From assembly GCF_900890425.1 (NCBI RefSeq), contig NZ_CAAHFG010000004.1, positions 552,798-616,797 on the forward strand: a stretch of DNA of 64,000 nt. The letters are read 5' to 3'. The position numbers and the translations under genes are program-made. The notes beneath the pieces were generated by a model. The model saw only the letters and a program-made list of their open reading frames with translations. It made no database searches and had not been told where the DNA came from. The stretch is from Pontiella desulfatans. GTDB taxonomy: Bacteria > Verrucomicrobiota > Kiritimatiellia > Kiritimatiellales > Pontiellaceae. Shown in pieces: positions 10,901 to 19,937 of this stretch; positions within the stretch are counted from its first letter, which is position 1; each line of letters begins with the position of its first letter.

Positions 10901-13900
10901 ACGAGCAAAGGCGCCGAAATCGGCCGCACCGATGCCGCGCACAACAACCTCGTGCTCGTCTCCGGCGAAGGTTCGAAATGGCATAACAATGGATCGCTCG
11001 CCATGGGCGGCTACGAATGGAACGGCTGGCGCAACGGTGGCACCAACAACACCCTCTCCGCACAGGATGGCGGATGGATTTTCGTTGGCGATGCCGACAC
11101 CAACCACCTGCCGGAATTCGCAACGACCGGCGCGCTGGTGGTCGGCGATGCCGCCGGCGACAAGGAACTGTTTGCCGCAAACAAATCCGTCGTCGATGCG
11201 GGCCATGCCTTCATTGGTTTGGGCACCAGCGAATCGGGTTCGGTCACGCTTGCCGGTGAATCGAGGATGGATGTCCGCGACGGCCTTTACGTCGGCTATG
11301 CCAGTTCCGGCAGCGAAATGAATGTAACCGATGGCTCGACGCTCAACACCGAATCCGCGTTCATCGGCTTCGACAACACTGCAACCGGAAACGTGGTCAA
11401 CATCGACGGCGCAACCTGGAACAACAACGACGACCTCTACATCGGCTATGCCGGCTCCGGCAACGAACTCAATATCCTGAACGGCGGGCAGGTCAACAAT
11501 CAGCGTTCCACCTACATCGGCCAGTGGGCGACCGCCAGCAACAACCTTATGACTGTTTCCGGCGAAGGCTCCGTAATGAGCAACGGCAACAGCATCTATG
11601 TCGGCTACGAAGGTTCGGGCAATGCGCTGGAAATCAACGATGGCGGTAGCGTTGAAAGCTATGCCGGCCATATCGGCTACATGGCGGGCGCCGACGGCAA
11701 CCGGGTTTCGGTTTCCGGCACCGGCTCCGTCTGGAGTACCCGTGGCGAGTACGCGGGCTATTTCAATGTGGGACGCGCTGGTGATTCGAACGCTCTTTCC
11801 ATTGCCGATGGAGGCATGGTGGATAGCGAAGGCATGCACATTGGCTGGCTTGATGGATCGGATGGAAACGCTGTTGAAGTGCAGGGCGCCGGTTCGGTTT
11901 TGAACAGCCGCGAGGACATCATTGTAGGCGTCAATGGGGCGGGCAACACGTTGTCGATTCTGGATGGGGGGCGCGTAGACAGTAAAGGGGGCGGCATCGG
12001 GTTGGATGCGGCCGCATCCGGCAACCGCGTACTGGTTTCCGGCAAAGGGTCGGAATGGAACAATAGCGACTATCTCTATGTCGGTAGCTTCGGCTCCAGC
12101 AACACCATGGTGATCGAAGATGGCGGGCAGGTGAACAACGGCAACGGCTTTATTGGCCTGTCGCCAAGCGGGAGCGGTAACTCGGTGCTCGTGACCGGAG
12201 CCGGTTCCGTGTGGAACAACCGCGAAGACCTCTACCTCGGCCGCGCCAGCGTTGGAAACAGCATGACGGTTTCCGATGGCGGGCACGTCTACAACAACGT
12301 GGGCTACCTCGGTCAATTCAGCGGCACCGACAGCAACTCGGTTCACGTGACCGGCTCCGGCTCCATCTGGCAAAACCGCGAAGCGCTCTACCTCGGCGGA
12401 TACCGCGTCGGCGACACTTGGAAAAACGGTGGCGTTGGAAATTCGTTGACCGTCGATGATGGCGGATGGGTGTTTGTGGGGGATGGCGGATCGGGTGAGC
12501 TCTTTGGGGTTAATGGTGTCGTTGTCGCGGATACTGCCGGTAATGCCGAGATGGTTGTTGCGAATGGCTCAAGCGTCCAGAATGCCTATGGAGTGATCGG
12601 GTCGGGCGATGGCTATGGCAGGGCAACCGTTGTGGGCGAAGGTTCGGTTTGGTCGAACAGCCACTCGCTTGTCGTTGGCCAAAACAGCTCCAGCAACTGC
12701 TTGGTGGTGTCGGATGGGGGGGCGGCTCAGGCTGAATACCTCTACGTAGGCAGGGAAGGGCATGGCAACTCCATGGTGGTGTCTGGTGGCGGACAGGTTC
12801 AAAGCGATATAAGCCACATTGGTTATGAAGACGGTGCAGACGGTAACCGCGTGGTTGTTTCCGGAGAGAATTCGGTATGGCGAAGTGGAGGCCTAAACGT
12901 GGGTTTGGGTGGGTCGGGCAACTCGATGTGGGTTGAGGATGGCGGCCGGGTGATCGGCTCATACGGTTCCATCGGGCACAGGGAGGGGTCGGATGGGAAC
13001 GCGGTGGTGGTAACCGGTGCCGGGTCGGTCTGGAGCAACCGAAACCTCCTTGCCGTGGGAGATTCCGGTGCAGGGAATGCGCTGATGATTTCCGCAGGCG
13101 GAAAGGTGTACAACGGCCTTGCGTTTATCGGAAAGGAATCGGGTGCCAGCAACAATGTCGTGCAGGTGACGGGTTCCGGCTCGGAATGGAAGAGCAGCGA
13201 CAAGCTTGCCGTGGGTTTCTATGGCTCGGGCAACGTGCTGGAGGTTGCCGATGGCGGGCGGGTTGAAGCCAGTTCCGTGGTGGTTGGAGAGATCGGTTCG
13301 GACGGAAACCGGGTGCTGGTTTCCGGCGAGGGATCGACGCTTAAGGTGCTTTCGACAGGCGGAAGCGGCTCCGCAGCAACCGTGGCAAACGGCTATCTCT
13401 ATGTCGGCATGGAAGGAAGCGGGAATTCCCTTGATGTGCTGGACGGCGCAACGGTTGAAAACTCATACGGTGTAATTGGTGGATCCTTTTCCGGTTCGAA
13501 CAACACCGTGCACATTTCCGGTACCGGGTCTCAATGGCGGAATTCGGAAGGGCTCTATCTGGGCGGCTGGAAACTGCCCCCGACTTCTTCAGAATATTCA
13601 TGGTGGGCTGGCGGAACTGGAAACTCCCTCACTGTTCAGGGCGGTGGCTGGGTGCTCGTTGGCGATGTGGATAAGGATGATCTTCCGGGTATTGGCTTCG
13701 AAGGCGGTATTGCTGTGGGCGATTCGGGGACTGAGTCGCCGGAAATGATTATTGCAAACGGATCGCTGGTCAGCAGCGGCGAGGGCTACATCGGCCTCGG
13801 TTCGAACGATACCGGTTCCGTCGTGGTGCAAGGCGAAGGCTCGCTCTGGAACAACCGTCGATCGCTTCGTGTTGGGGCCTATGGCTCGGGCAACCGCGTT

Positions 13901-16900
13901 GCCGTGCAGGATGGTGCGACGCTGGTGACGGGCGATCAGTATGCGAATGTCGATAGCGTCATCGGTATGGCCTCCACTGCCCACAGCAACAGTGTCGCCA
14001 TAACCGGCGAGGGCTCGGGCTGGAAAAACTGGGACAACCTCACCGTAGGCTACCAGGGTTCGGGCAATGCCCTGATGGTGACCAATGGCGGCTTCGTCGA
14101 AAACCTGGGCGATGTGCAGGTTGCCGAACGCGAAGGTTCGAGCAACAACCTGGTGCGCGTTGCAGGTAACGGTTCCGAACTGGATATCCGCAACAGCCTG
14201 TATCTGGGTGAGCGGGGTTCCGGCAATCAACTCGAGGTTCTGGATGGCGGCCAGGTTTCCGGCTATGCCGGCCATATTGGCTACCTTGCGCAGGCCGACG
14301 ACAACCGGGCCACCGTTTCCGGCGACGGTGCGGTTTGGACGAATCGAAACAATGTTTATGTCGGTCACGGAGGTTCCGGCAACACGTTGTCGATCCTGGA
14401 GGGCGGCCGCGTTTATAACCACAACGGTTACATCGGCAATGTGGAAGGCGCAAATGCTAACGCGGCCATCGTTGCCGGCGAAGGTTCGGTCTGGAGCAAC
14501 CGCAATGGATTGTATGTCGGGGATGAAGGCTACGGCAACGCGCTGGCGGTCTCCAATGGAGGCCACGTTTATGCCGAAGATGCGGTGGTCGGCTATGAGC
14601 TTGGTTCCAGTAACAATATCGTTGCCGTTTCGGAAAACGGTTCGGGATTGACCGTTTCGGATAGCCTCATTGTTGGGAACTATGGTTCTGGCAACAGCCT
14701 GTTGTTGGAAGATGGTGGTTCCGTCCAAGGCGGCTATATCTCCATTGGGGACAAATCCGGAGCAAGCCATAACAGCGTTGTGGTCGGCGGTTCGAATTCC
14801 CTTATGCAGAGCCATGGCGGTTTGGTTGTTGGTTATGACGGTGCAAACAATCAACTCTCCTTGGGCGACGGCGCAGTTGTTTCAGCTCAATACAGCATTG
14901 TGGGTAGGGATGTTTCTTCGAGTAGCAACCTGGTTGTCGTTTCCGATGCGGGATCGGAATGGCGCAGTCTGGATCTGCATATGGGTTATGGTGGTGCAAA
15001 CAACGCGCTGTACATCACCGACGAAGGAACGGTGTCGGCGTCGAACAGTTTCATCGGCACCTATTCCGACAACAACATTGCATCGATCCAGCACTATGGA
15101 TCGGTCTGGAGCAACAGCGCGGATTTCCATGTGGGCTACCAAGGGTCGTCCAACATGCTGACCATCCTCAACGAAGGCTGGATCGAGAACGAGGGCGATG
15201 CGTTTATTGGATACGACGCCATGGCCTCGGGCAACGCGGCGATGGTGTCCGGCAACTGGTCGACCTGGCGCAACTCTGGCGAACTGCACGTGGGGCATAA
15301 CGGTTCGGGCAACCGGCTGGATGTGCTCGATGGAGCGCACACCTACGCATGGGATGGCCTGACCATTGGCCACGGCGCGACGGCGCACAGCAACACCGTG
15401 TCGGTTTCCGGCAGTGGTTCATTCCTGAATGCCGGCGCGCCCTACATGATTGCCCGCATGCGGATGGTCACCAACCTGCCGCCGGTAATCATCACACCCA
15501 TCTACGGTACCATCGGCGGAAGTGGCAGTCTCATCAATCCAGGGGGAGGAACCATTACAATAGGCGGCGGCAACTTTTATGGCGGCAGCGGGGGGAGCGT
15601 CATCAATCCCGGCGGGGAATTGGTCATCGGAAACATTGGGGTCTCCAACCTTCTGCAAATCGGCGGTGGTGGCTCCTTGATCATTGCCACGAACAACCTG
15701 GTGGCGATTGGCGGCGGTTCCCTCGTAGGTTCAACCAACAATCTGGAGATTGGCGACGGCACCTTCACGGGCGGATCCGGCGGACTGGTGGTTGCGAGCG
15801 AAAGCAGCCGCGCCGGCGATCCGGTGACCAACTCCGTGATCCTGGTTCCGGGGACGTTCCCGGGCTATCCGTTGCTGACGGTCGACGACATGTTCAGCCA
15901 GCTGGTGGTGGGCGAGGGCGGATCGTTCAACACATTGGAGATTACCGATGGCGCAACGGTTGCCAGCGGCACGGGCGTGGTCGGCGGTTCGGAAGGCGCG
16001 TGGTACAACACGGCCTCGGTGGAGGGTTCCAACTCGCTTTGGAGCATTTGGGGCAACCTCTATATCGGTGGCCGTATGAAAAACGGCGCATGGCAGGACG
16101 GCGGACAAGGCAACTCGCTGGTGGTGAGCGACGGCGGCTTGGTCGATATCGACTACAGCCTGCATAACCGCAACCATTCGAGCATCGAGGTTGATCCCGG
16201 CAGCCGCATCAACGTGGGTGGCGACTATTATCAGGACGCAACCTCCTCCCTGCGGTTCGGCGTCGAGACCAACGCGGCAGGCGCTCCGCTGAACGCGTTG
16301 GTCAGCGTGGCCGGAACGGCCGAGTTCGAGGAAGGCGCGCGGATTGAATATGCCAGCAACATTGGGCAGCTGGAGTTCGAGACCTTCTACACCAACAAGA
16401 TTGTCGAAGCCGACAAGCTGATCGTGGCCGGCATCGAAGATCCCGACTCGCTCGATCTCGAAATGCTGGATGCCTCCGGTACGTTGGTCGATGTGCTCTT
16501 CTGGGAAAACGATGCGGACATCTACGGATTGGTGGGCCGCGTCTATCTGGCCGACAGCGCCGGCTTTGGCCAAGGCACGATGATGCGCGACCTCTCCCGC
16601 GAGATCGACGAGCTTTCGCTGCTCGACAACGAAAAGGCCGCCGCCATGATCGATCTGCTCAACGGCATGACCGCCGAGGAACAAAAGCAGCAACTCTCCC
16701 AGCAATACGAACGCGGTGTGCCGACCTACCTGCATACCCGCAGCATGACCGAGGGCATGGGCGAGGTGAAGAAGCATGTCGCCGTGGGGGCCAAGGCAAG
16801 GCGCGCAGCACCGAATGGCGCGGCCGGCCCGTATGCCGCCGACCAGGGAATGCAGGGCTGGGCAAAACCCTATGGCTCCTGGGCGGACTATTCGGCGCAG

Positions 16901-17656
16901 GGCGACTATTCCGCCTACGACCATACGGTCTATGGAACCGTCGTTGGATTTGATCTGGCGGTTGATGAAGCGTTGGTCGGCGTTGCGGGCGGCTACGGCC
17001 ACTCCCGCATCGACCAGGCCGACGGCGACCAAAGCGACGCCAACACCGGCTATTGCATACTCTATCTCAGCCATGGAACCACTGATTGGTTCGGCGACTT
17101 CAACCTGGCGTTCGGCCGCAGCAAGATCGAGCAGGAATCCGGCTCGGCGTTCGGCAACAAGGCCGACTACGATGCCAGCAACTTTGCCCTCTACTATGGC
17201 GGCGGCAAGGAGATGATGATTAACCGGCACCTCATTGTGACACCGAACGCCTCGCTGCTCTGGAGCTACTACTACCAGGAGGGCTACACCGAGGAGTCGG
17301 ACTATCTTGCCCGCGAAGTGGAGATGTACGAGCGCAACAGCTTCCTCTCCTCGGTCGGTGCCTCCGTGGGCTGGAAAATGGAATTCGGGACGGCCGTGCT
17401 TCAGCCGGAGCTGCGCCTGAACTGGCTGCACGAATTCAACAGCGATGCCGATGCCATGGACTACCAGATTGAGGGAGGCCGCGGAGGCCAATACCACTTC
17501 GGCATGCCGGCCCCGGTTGCCGATGCCATCGAGTTCGGCCTCGGCGTCAGCTGCCGCATGCGCGACCGCATCGACCTCGTGCTCGACCTCGATGGCCGCT
17601 ACGGCGAGGACTATTCCGCCTACACCCTCAGCGGCCGCGCCGTTGTTGAGTTTTAG
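7919..17656 (+). CDS. Giant autotransporter: T5SS/PEP-CTERM-repeat passenger with C-terminal beta-barrel
   Basis: 3245 residues. After an unusual 50-residue leader comes a hydrophobic signal core (CIALAALAACMVAQG), then NPIEGG, an N-terminal cap shared with the gene before it. Residues about 70-2700 are tandem T5SS/PEP-CTERM-associated repeats (VSGxGSxWxN, LYVGxxGSGNxLxVxDGGxV, xIG), expected to form a long beta-helix. A longer module with GGWVFVGD recurs four times, near 9841, 11065, 12457 and 13640. The repeats end in a cap (LHNRNHSSIEV). Residues about 2975-3245 match an autotransporter barrel (GWAKPYGSW, alternating aromatic strands, final Phe), so this is a type Va-like protein whose own barrel secretes or anchors the passenger. 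Its function is probably adhesion. A start at 7919 is supported by GGGGA upstream. Confidence 0.9.
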   Translation: MKKRISGSVWFRAVVSRANGGPGCAVGSLRVTRAAVGVEPDPPNGRIKSRCIALAALAACMVAQGYDNPIEGGTTQVVTDQWNVPVPWLMVGSNTGSNTLFVSSGGEVNNQIGTIGHNASSMGNSAFVSGSNAVWNSALELSVGNLGSDNDLGIFGGGRVNTANAYIGKASSNNFVAISGEGSELSATTLHLGHTGSENSMGVFGGGRISSANASIGHWIGANGNYALVSGTNSVWDNAGTLNVGVYGADSMLMVTDAGTVRSAAVNVGAQFSSSNNTVSLWGDGALLDAGELNIGGTATTTGGTGNRVSVRDGATVATTDLTIHAGNNFDLNDGGTFAINSDFNVQTSGFNWNDGGHLSVSGSLTGMPVSVAYTYNFEMLDGSRRQLSLDGGSWVASGDNSMGVGLHGDGNSLNLTNGATAHTDRHFMMGVNAGADDNGVSVHGTGSLLEVGWGLIVGQDSKNNSLAVSDGGRVSSSNGNIGTLRSADNNQATVSGDGSRWDMTSGLIVGSSGNHNSLSVEDGGQLSSDYAYIGYGDQANSSYGYGNQVKVSGNGSAWSNKTHLTVGYRGSRNLLQIEDGGFVESREVVLGSQSGANGNSIIVDGNQSELSIGSGLYLGGHKIRTNWINGGTGNLLTVENGGRVLVGEMDESNLSKIGSHASIVVGGTNGVAEIIVGNGSVINSERAYLGLGEGETGSISIGKDSVWTNSDWLYVGKGGDGNSLLIQDGSKVDSGLTLIGYDASASNNSMVVTGAGSELDVSSIHVGREGSGNQLEILNGASASIGGLYMSSEGRSSNNVAIIDGVGSTMDVSELYVGYEGDGNHVQITGGGKVVADYTQLGRSFISADNSMLVSGEGSVLSNNNSMYVGYWGDNNSLVIADGGKVYTRSQFAMSDSAASTGNTVVVTGNGSVLESASGSFMVGISGGQNTMQVLDGAQVSNTGNALVGYQYQSDNNTVLVSGTNSAWRNTGKLSVGYSGEDNALLVSDGGLLTSKGAEIGRTDAAHNNLVLVSGEGSKWHNNGSLAMGGYEWNGWRNGGTNNTLSAQDGGWIFVGDADTNHLPEFATTGALVVGDAAGDKELFAANKSVVDAGHAFIGLGTSESGSVTLAGESRMDVRDGLYVGYASSGSEMNVTDGSTLNTESAFIGFDNTATGNVVNIDGATWNNNDDLYIGYAGSGNELNILNGGQVNNQRSTYIGQWATASNNLMTVSGEGSVMSNGNSIYVGYEGSGNALEINDGGSVESYAGHIGYMAGADGNRVSVSGTGSVWSTRGEYAGYFNVGRAGDSNALSIADGGMVDSEGMHIGWLDGSDGNAVEVQGAGSVLNSREDIIVGVNGAGNTLSILDGGRVDSKGGGIGLDAAASGNRVLVSGKGSEWNNSDYLYVGSFGSSNTMVIEDGGQVNNGNGFIGLSPSGSGNSVLVTGAGSVWNNREDLYLGRASVGNSMTVSDGGHVYNNVGYLGQFSGTDSNSVHVTGSGSIWQNREALYLGGYRVGDTWKNGGVGNSLTVDDGGWVFVGDGGSGELFGVNGVVVADTAGNAEMVVANGSSVQNAYGVIGSGDGYGRATVVGEGSVWSNSHSLVVGQNSSSNCLVVSDGGAAQAEYLYVGREGHGNSMVVSGGGQVQSDISHIGYEDGADGNRVVVSGENSVWRSGGLNVGLGGSGNSMWVEDGGRVIGSYGSIGHREGSDGNAVVVTGAGSVWSNRNLLAVGDSGAGNALMISAGGKVYNGLAFIGKESGASNNVVQVTGSGSEWKSSDKLAVGFYGSGNVLEVADGGRVEASSVVVGEIGSDGNRVLVSGEGSTLKVLSTGGSGSAATVANGYLYVGMEGSGNSLDVLDGATVENSYGVIGGSFSGSNNTVHISGTGSQWRNSEGLYLGGWKLPPTSSEYSWWAGGTGNSLTVQGGGWVLVGDVDKDDLPGIGFEGGIAVGDSGTESPEMIIANGSLVSSGEGYIGLGSNDTGSVVVQGEGSLWNNRRSLRVGAYGSGNRVAVQDGATLVTGDQYANVDSVIGMASTAHSNSVAITGEGSGWKNWDNLTVGYQGSGNALMVTNGGFVENLGDVQVAEREGSSNNLVRVAGNGSELDIRNSLYLGERGSGNQLEVLDGGQVSGYAGHIGYLAQADDNRATVSGDGAVWTNRNNVYVGHGGSGNTLSILEGGRVYNHNGYIGNVEGANANAAIVAGEGSVWSNRNGLYVGDEGYGNALAVSNGGHVYAEDAVVGYELGSSNNIVAVSENGSGLTVSDSLIVGNYGSGNSLLLEDGGSVQGGYISIGDKSGASHNSVVVGGSNSLMQSHGGLVVGYDGANNQLSLGDGAVVSAQYSIVGRDVSSSSNLVVVSDAGSEWRSLDLHMGYGGANNALYITDEGTVSASNSFIGTYSDNNIASIQHYGSVWSNSADFHVGYQGSSNMLTILNEGWIENEGDAFIGYDAMASGNAAMVSGNWSTWRNSGELHVGHNGSGNRLDVLDGAHTYAWDGLTIGHGATAHSNTVSVSGSGSFLNAGAPYMIARMRMVTNLPPVIITPIYGTIGGSGSLINPGGGTITIGGGNFYGGSGGSVINPGGELVIGNIGVSNLLQIGGGGSLIIATNNLVAIGGGSLVGSTNNLEIGDGTFTGGSGGLVVASESSRAGDPVTNSVILVPGTFPGYPLLTVDDMFSQLVVGEGGSFNTLEITDGATVASGTGVVGGSEGAWYNTASVEGSNSLWSIWGNLYIGGRMKNGAWQDGGQGNSLVVSDGGLVDIDYSLHNRNHSSIEVDPGSRINVGGDYYQDATSSLRFGVETNAAGAPLNALVSVAGTAEFEEGARIEYASNIGQLEFETFYTNKIVEADKLIVAGIEDPDSLDLEMLDASGTLVDVLFWENDADIYGLVGRVYLADSAGFGQGTMMRDLSREIDELSLLDNEKAAAMIDLLNGMTAEEQKQQLSQQYERGVPTYLHTRSMTEGMGEVKKHVAVGAKARRAAPNGAAGPYAADQGMQGWAKPYGSWADYSAQGDYSAYDHTVYGTVVGFDLAVDEALVGVAGGYGHSRIDQADGDQSDANTGYCILYLSHGTTDWFGDFNLAFGRSKIEQESGSAFGNKADYDASNFALYYGGGKEMMINRHLIVTPNASLLWSYYYQEGYTEESDYLAREVEMYERNSFLSSVGASVGWKMEFGTAVLQPELRLNWLHEFNSDADAMDYQIEGGRGGQYHFGMPAPVADAIEFGLGVSCRMRDRIDLVLDLDGRYGEDYSAYTLSGRAVVEF
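7975..8047. repeat. Nested palindromic element inside the autotransporter leader coding sequence
   Basis: Outer arms TGGAGGG (7975-7981) and CCCTCCA (8041-8047), and inner arms CCCGGGTG (7982-7989) and CACCCGGG (8011-8018), are perfect complements. A third pair, GGTCGGG (8023-8029) and CCCGACC (8036-8042), lies within. The element is translated in frame and separates MKKRIS from the hydrophobic core of the signal peptide. Confidence 0.75.
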
Positions 17657-17674
17657 GATTATAGGGAGGATGGA

Positions 17675-19882
17675 ATGAAACAGGGATTGGTTGCGGGGTT
17701 GGTGGTTTGTTGCTGTGCGCTGCCTTTGTGCGGACATGCTGCGGCCCTTGATGGCGGCAGCCACACGGTTGTTTCCAATTCATCTTGGAATATTGGTTCC
17801 GCCGATCTGTGGGTGGGCGGAACAACCACGTCCAACTCGCTTTCCATCATCCAGGGCGGCGAGGTGTTTGACTGGCATGCATACCTCGGTTATTCCAGCA
17901 ACTCCACGCACAATGCTGTGCTGGTTTCCGGGGAGGGCTCCGTGTGGAGCAATACTTCTCACCTCTATATGGGGCACTACGGGGGAGATAACAGATTGAC
18001 GATTTCCGACGGTGCGCGTGTCTACAACTGGAACACGTATGTGGGCTACCGTAGAACCTCCGGAAACAATTCCATGGAAGTCGTGGGAGCGGATACCGTT
18101 TGGACGAACCGGGGAACACTTCAGGTGGGGCAATATGGCCCCGGGAATAGCTTGGCGATCTCTGGCGGAGGCCGGGTCTTTTCCGAGGTGGCATATATCG
18201 GGGTCGGCCATTCTTCGTCCAGCAACGTGGTGTCGGTGTCGGGAAGCGGCTCGGCCTGGAGTGTCGTCGATGACCTGAATGTTGGAGACTACGGGAGTGG
18301 CAATGTTCTGGAAGTCTCCGACGGCGGACGCCTGAACAGCGGAGAGGCCACCGTCGGCCTAGGTTCCGCCGGGGAAAACAATGTGGTTCGGGTGACCGGA
18401 GCCGGTTCGGTTTGGAGCAATGCCAACGATCTGGTTGTGGGTGGGGATGGTGAGGATAACGCGCTGGAAATTTCCAGTGGAGGGCAAGTCTATAGTGGCT
18501 CAGCCAATGTCGGAGCTACGTCCGGTTCGTTCTACGACACCGAGAACAATCATGTCCTTGTGACAGGGGACGGTTCGGTTTGGAGCAATCGTCAGGATTT
18601 GGCCATCGGCTTGAGGGGTTCGTCGGGCAACAGCCTGGATATTGCCGACGGCGGGCGGGTCTACAACCACCATGGCCTTGTTGGGTATTTCCGCTTTGGA
18701 ACGTCGATTCCGACAGAGGGCAACGCGGCTTCCGTATCGGGCGCCGGGTCGGAATGGAACAATGCCGGCGACCTGACGGTCGGCTCTGCCTACCCCGACT
18801 GCCGGCTGGATATTCTCGATGGCGGCTGTGTCACGAGTGTCAATGGATATATCGGAAGGGGATGGACAAACAATACCGCCCTCGTCTCTGGTGCAGGCTC
18901 GGTCTGGAGTTTGGCCGACCGGCTTCATGTCGGGTTCGATGGATCCGGAAATAGCCTGGTGGTTACAAATGGCGGCATTGTTGAAAGCTTGAATGGTTCG
19001 GTTGGATATGGCCAATACGCATACGACAATTCAGTGGTGCTGGTTGGCAGCAACTCCGTCTGGCGCAGTGCTGGAAGGCTTGGTCTGGGCGGCTACATGG
19101 CCGAGGAAGGTTGGGTGAACGGCGGAACCGGGAACGCGTTGCATGTCGGGGATCTGGCTTCGGTTGAGACGGGGGATTTGCACAACCGGAACCAATCGCG
19201 GATCTCGTTGGATGCGGACGGCCGCATTCTGGTTGCGGGCAACTATTTCCAGAGCGCGGATTCGGAGTTGGAATATGTCTGTGTTTCGAATGCGGCGGGT
19301 GCCGTGACCGTGGCTGGGGATGCGATTTTGGATGGCCGGCTTCGGGTTGAATTCCCGGCGGGCTTTGTGCCGGAGCTGGGCACCTTGCTTGATCTCTTCG
19401 ATTGGGGCGGAGCGGTCTCGGGCGGGTTTGCAACCAAGGAACTTCCCGACTTGCCGAATGCGTTGGGATGGGATGTCTCGGATCTCTATTCGAGTGGCCG
19501 GCTTGCCGTTGTTCCGAATCCAGACCAGGATGGCGATGGCCTACCGGACGAATGGGAGCAACGCTATTTCCAGTCCGACGTCTCACCCACGAACAATCCC
19601 GATGGGGATTGCCACAACAACCTGCAGGAATTTATCGCAGGTATGAACCCGACCAATGCAGCATCGTGCTTTGCAATCACGAATGCCGTGGCGGGCAGTA
19701 GCGGTTTCGAACTTTCATGGCCCGTGCAAAGCAATCGGCTCTATTCGGTGCTTTGGGGAACGTTGGATGGGGATTTTGAAACCATCGAAACCTATCTCGA
19801 GTTCCCGCAAAACAGCTTTACCGACACAATCCATTCCGTCGAGGCCAAGGGGTTCTATCGGGTGGATGTTCGGCTGAAATGA
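17675..19882 (+). CDS. Secreted T5SS/PEP-CTERM-repeat protein with C-terminal DGDGLPDEWE-type domain
   Basis: 735 residues. The signal peptide is clear (MKQGLVAGLVVCCCALPLCG, cleavage likely near HAAA). A GGAGG at 17666-17670 precedes the ATG. Residues about 27-480 are T5SS/PEP-CTERM-associated repeats of the same type as in the two genes upstream, ending in the shared cap (DLHNRNQSRISLDADGRI). A linker follows, then a calcium-loop-like segment (DQDGDGLPDEWE, near residue 611) and a 95-residue C-terminal domain (NNLQEFIAGMNPTN to GFYRVDVRLK) homologous to the end of the 2112-residue protein. With no barrel or PEP-CTERM tail, export beyond the inner membrane must use another route. It lies 18 bp after the autotransporter, so the two may be cotranscribed. 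Confidence 0.87.
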   Translation: MKQGLVAGLVVCCCALPLCGHAAALDGGSHTVVSNSSWNIGSADLWVGGTTTSNSLSIIQGGEVFDWHAYLGYSSNSTHNAVLVSGEGSVWSNTSHLYMGHYGGDNRLTISDGARVYNWNTYVGYRRTSGNNSMEVVGADTVWTNRGTLQVGQYGPGNSLAISGGGRVFSEVAYIGVGHSSSSNVVSVSGSGSAWSVVDDLNVGDYGSGNVLEVSDGGRLNSGEATVGLGSAGENNVVRVTGAGSVWSNANDLVVGGDGEDNALEISSGGQVYSGSANVGATSGSFYDTENNHVLVTGDGSVWSNRQDLAIGLRGSSGNSLDIADGGRVYNHHGLVGYFRFGTSIPTEGNAASVSGAGSEWNNAGDLTVGSAYPDCRLDILDGGCVTSVNGYIGRGWTNNTALVSGAGSVWSLADRLHVGFDGSGNSLVVTNGGIVESLNGSVGYGQYAYDNSVVLVGSNSVWRSAGRLGLGGYMAEEGWVNGGTGNALHVGDLASVETGDLHNRNQSRISLDADGRILVAGNYFQSADSELEYVCVSNAAGAVTVAGDAILDGRLRVEFPAGFVPELGTLLDLFDWGGAVSGGFATKELPDLPNALGWDVSDLYSSGRLAVVPNPDQDGDGLPDEWEQRYFQSDVSPTNNPDGDCHNNLQEFIAGMNPTNAASCFAITNAVAGSSGFELSWPVQSNRLYSVLWGTLDGDFETIETYLEFPQNSFTDTIHSVEAKGFYRVDVRLK

Positions 19883-19937
19883 TTTGTTTGGGCGGGGCTT
19901 CACATCGAATGGTGCTTTTTGGCATGATGCGCCCGAT

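Noticed and set aside
15731-17764. 677-codon open frame antisense to the autotransporter barrel
   Set aside because: Low-complexity translation; the plus-strand barrel and repeats explain the sequence.
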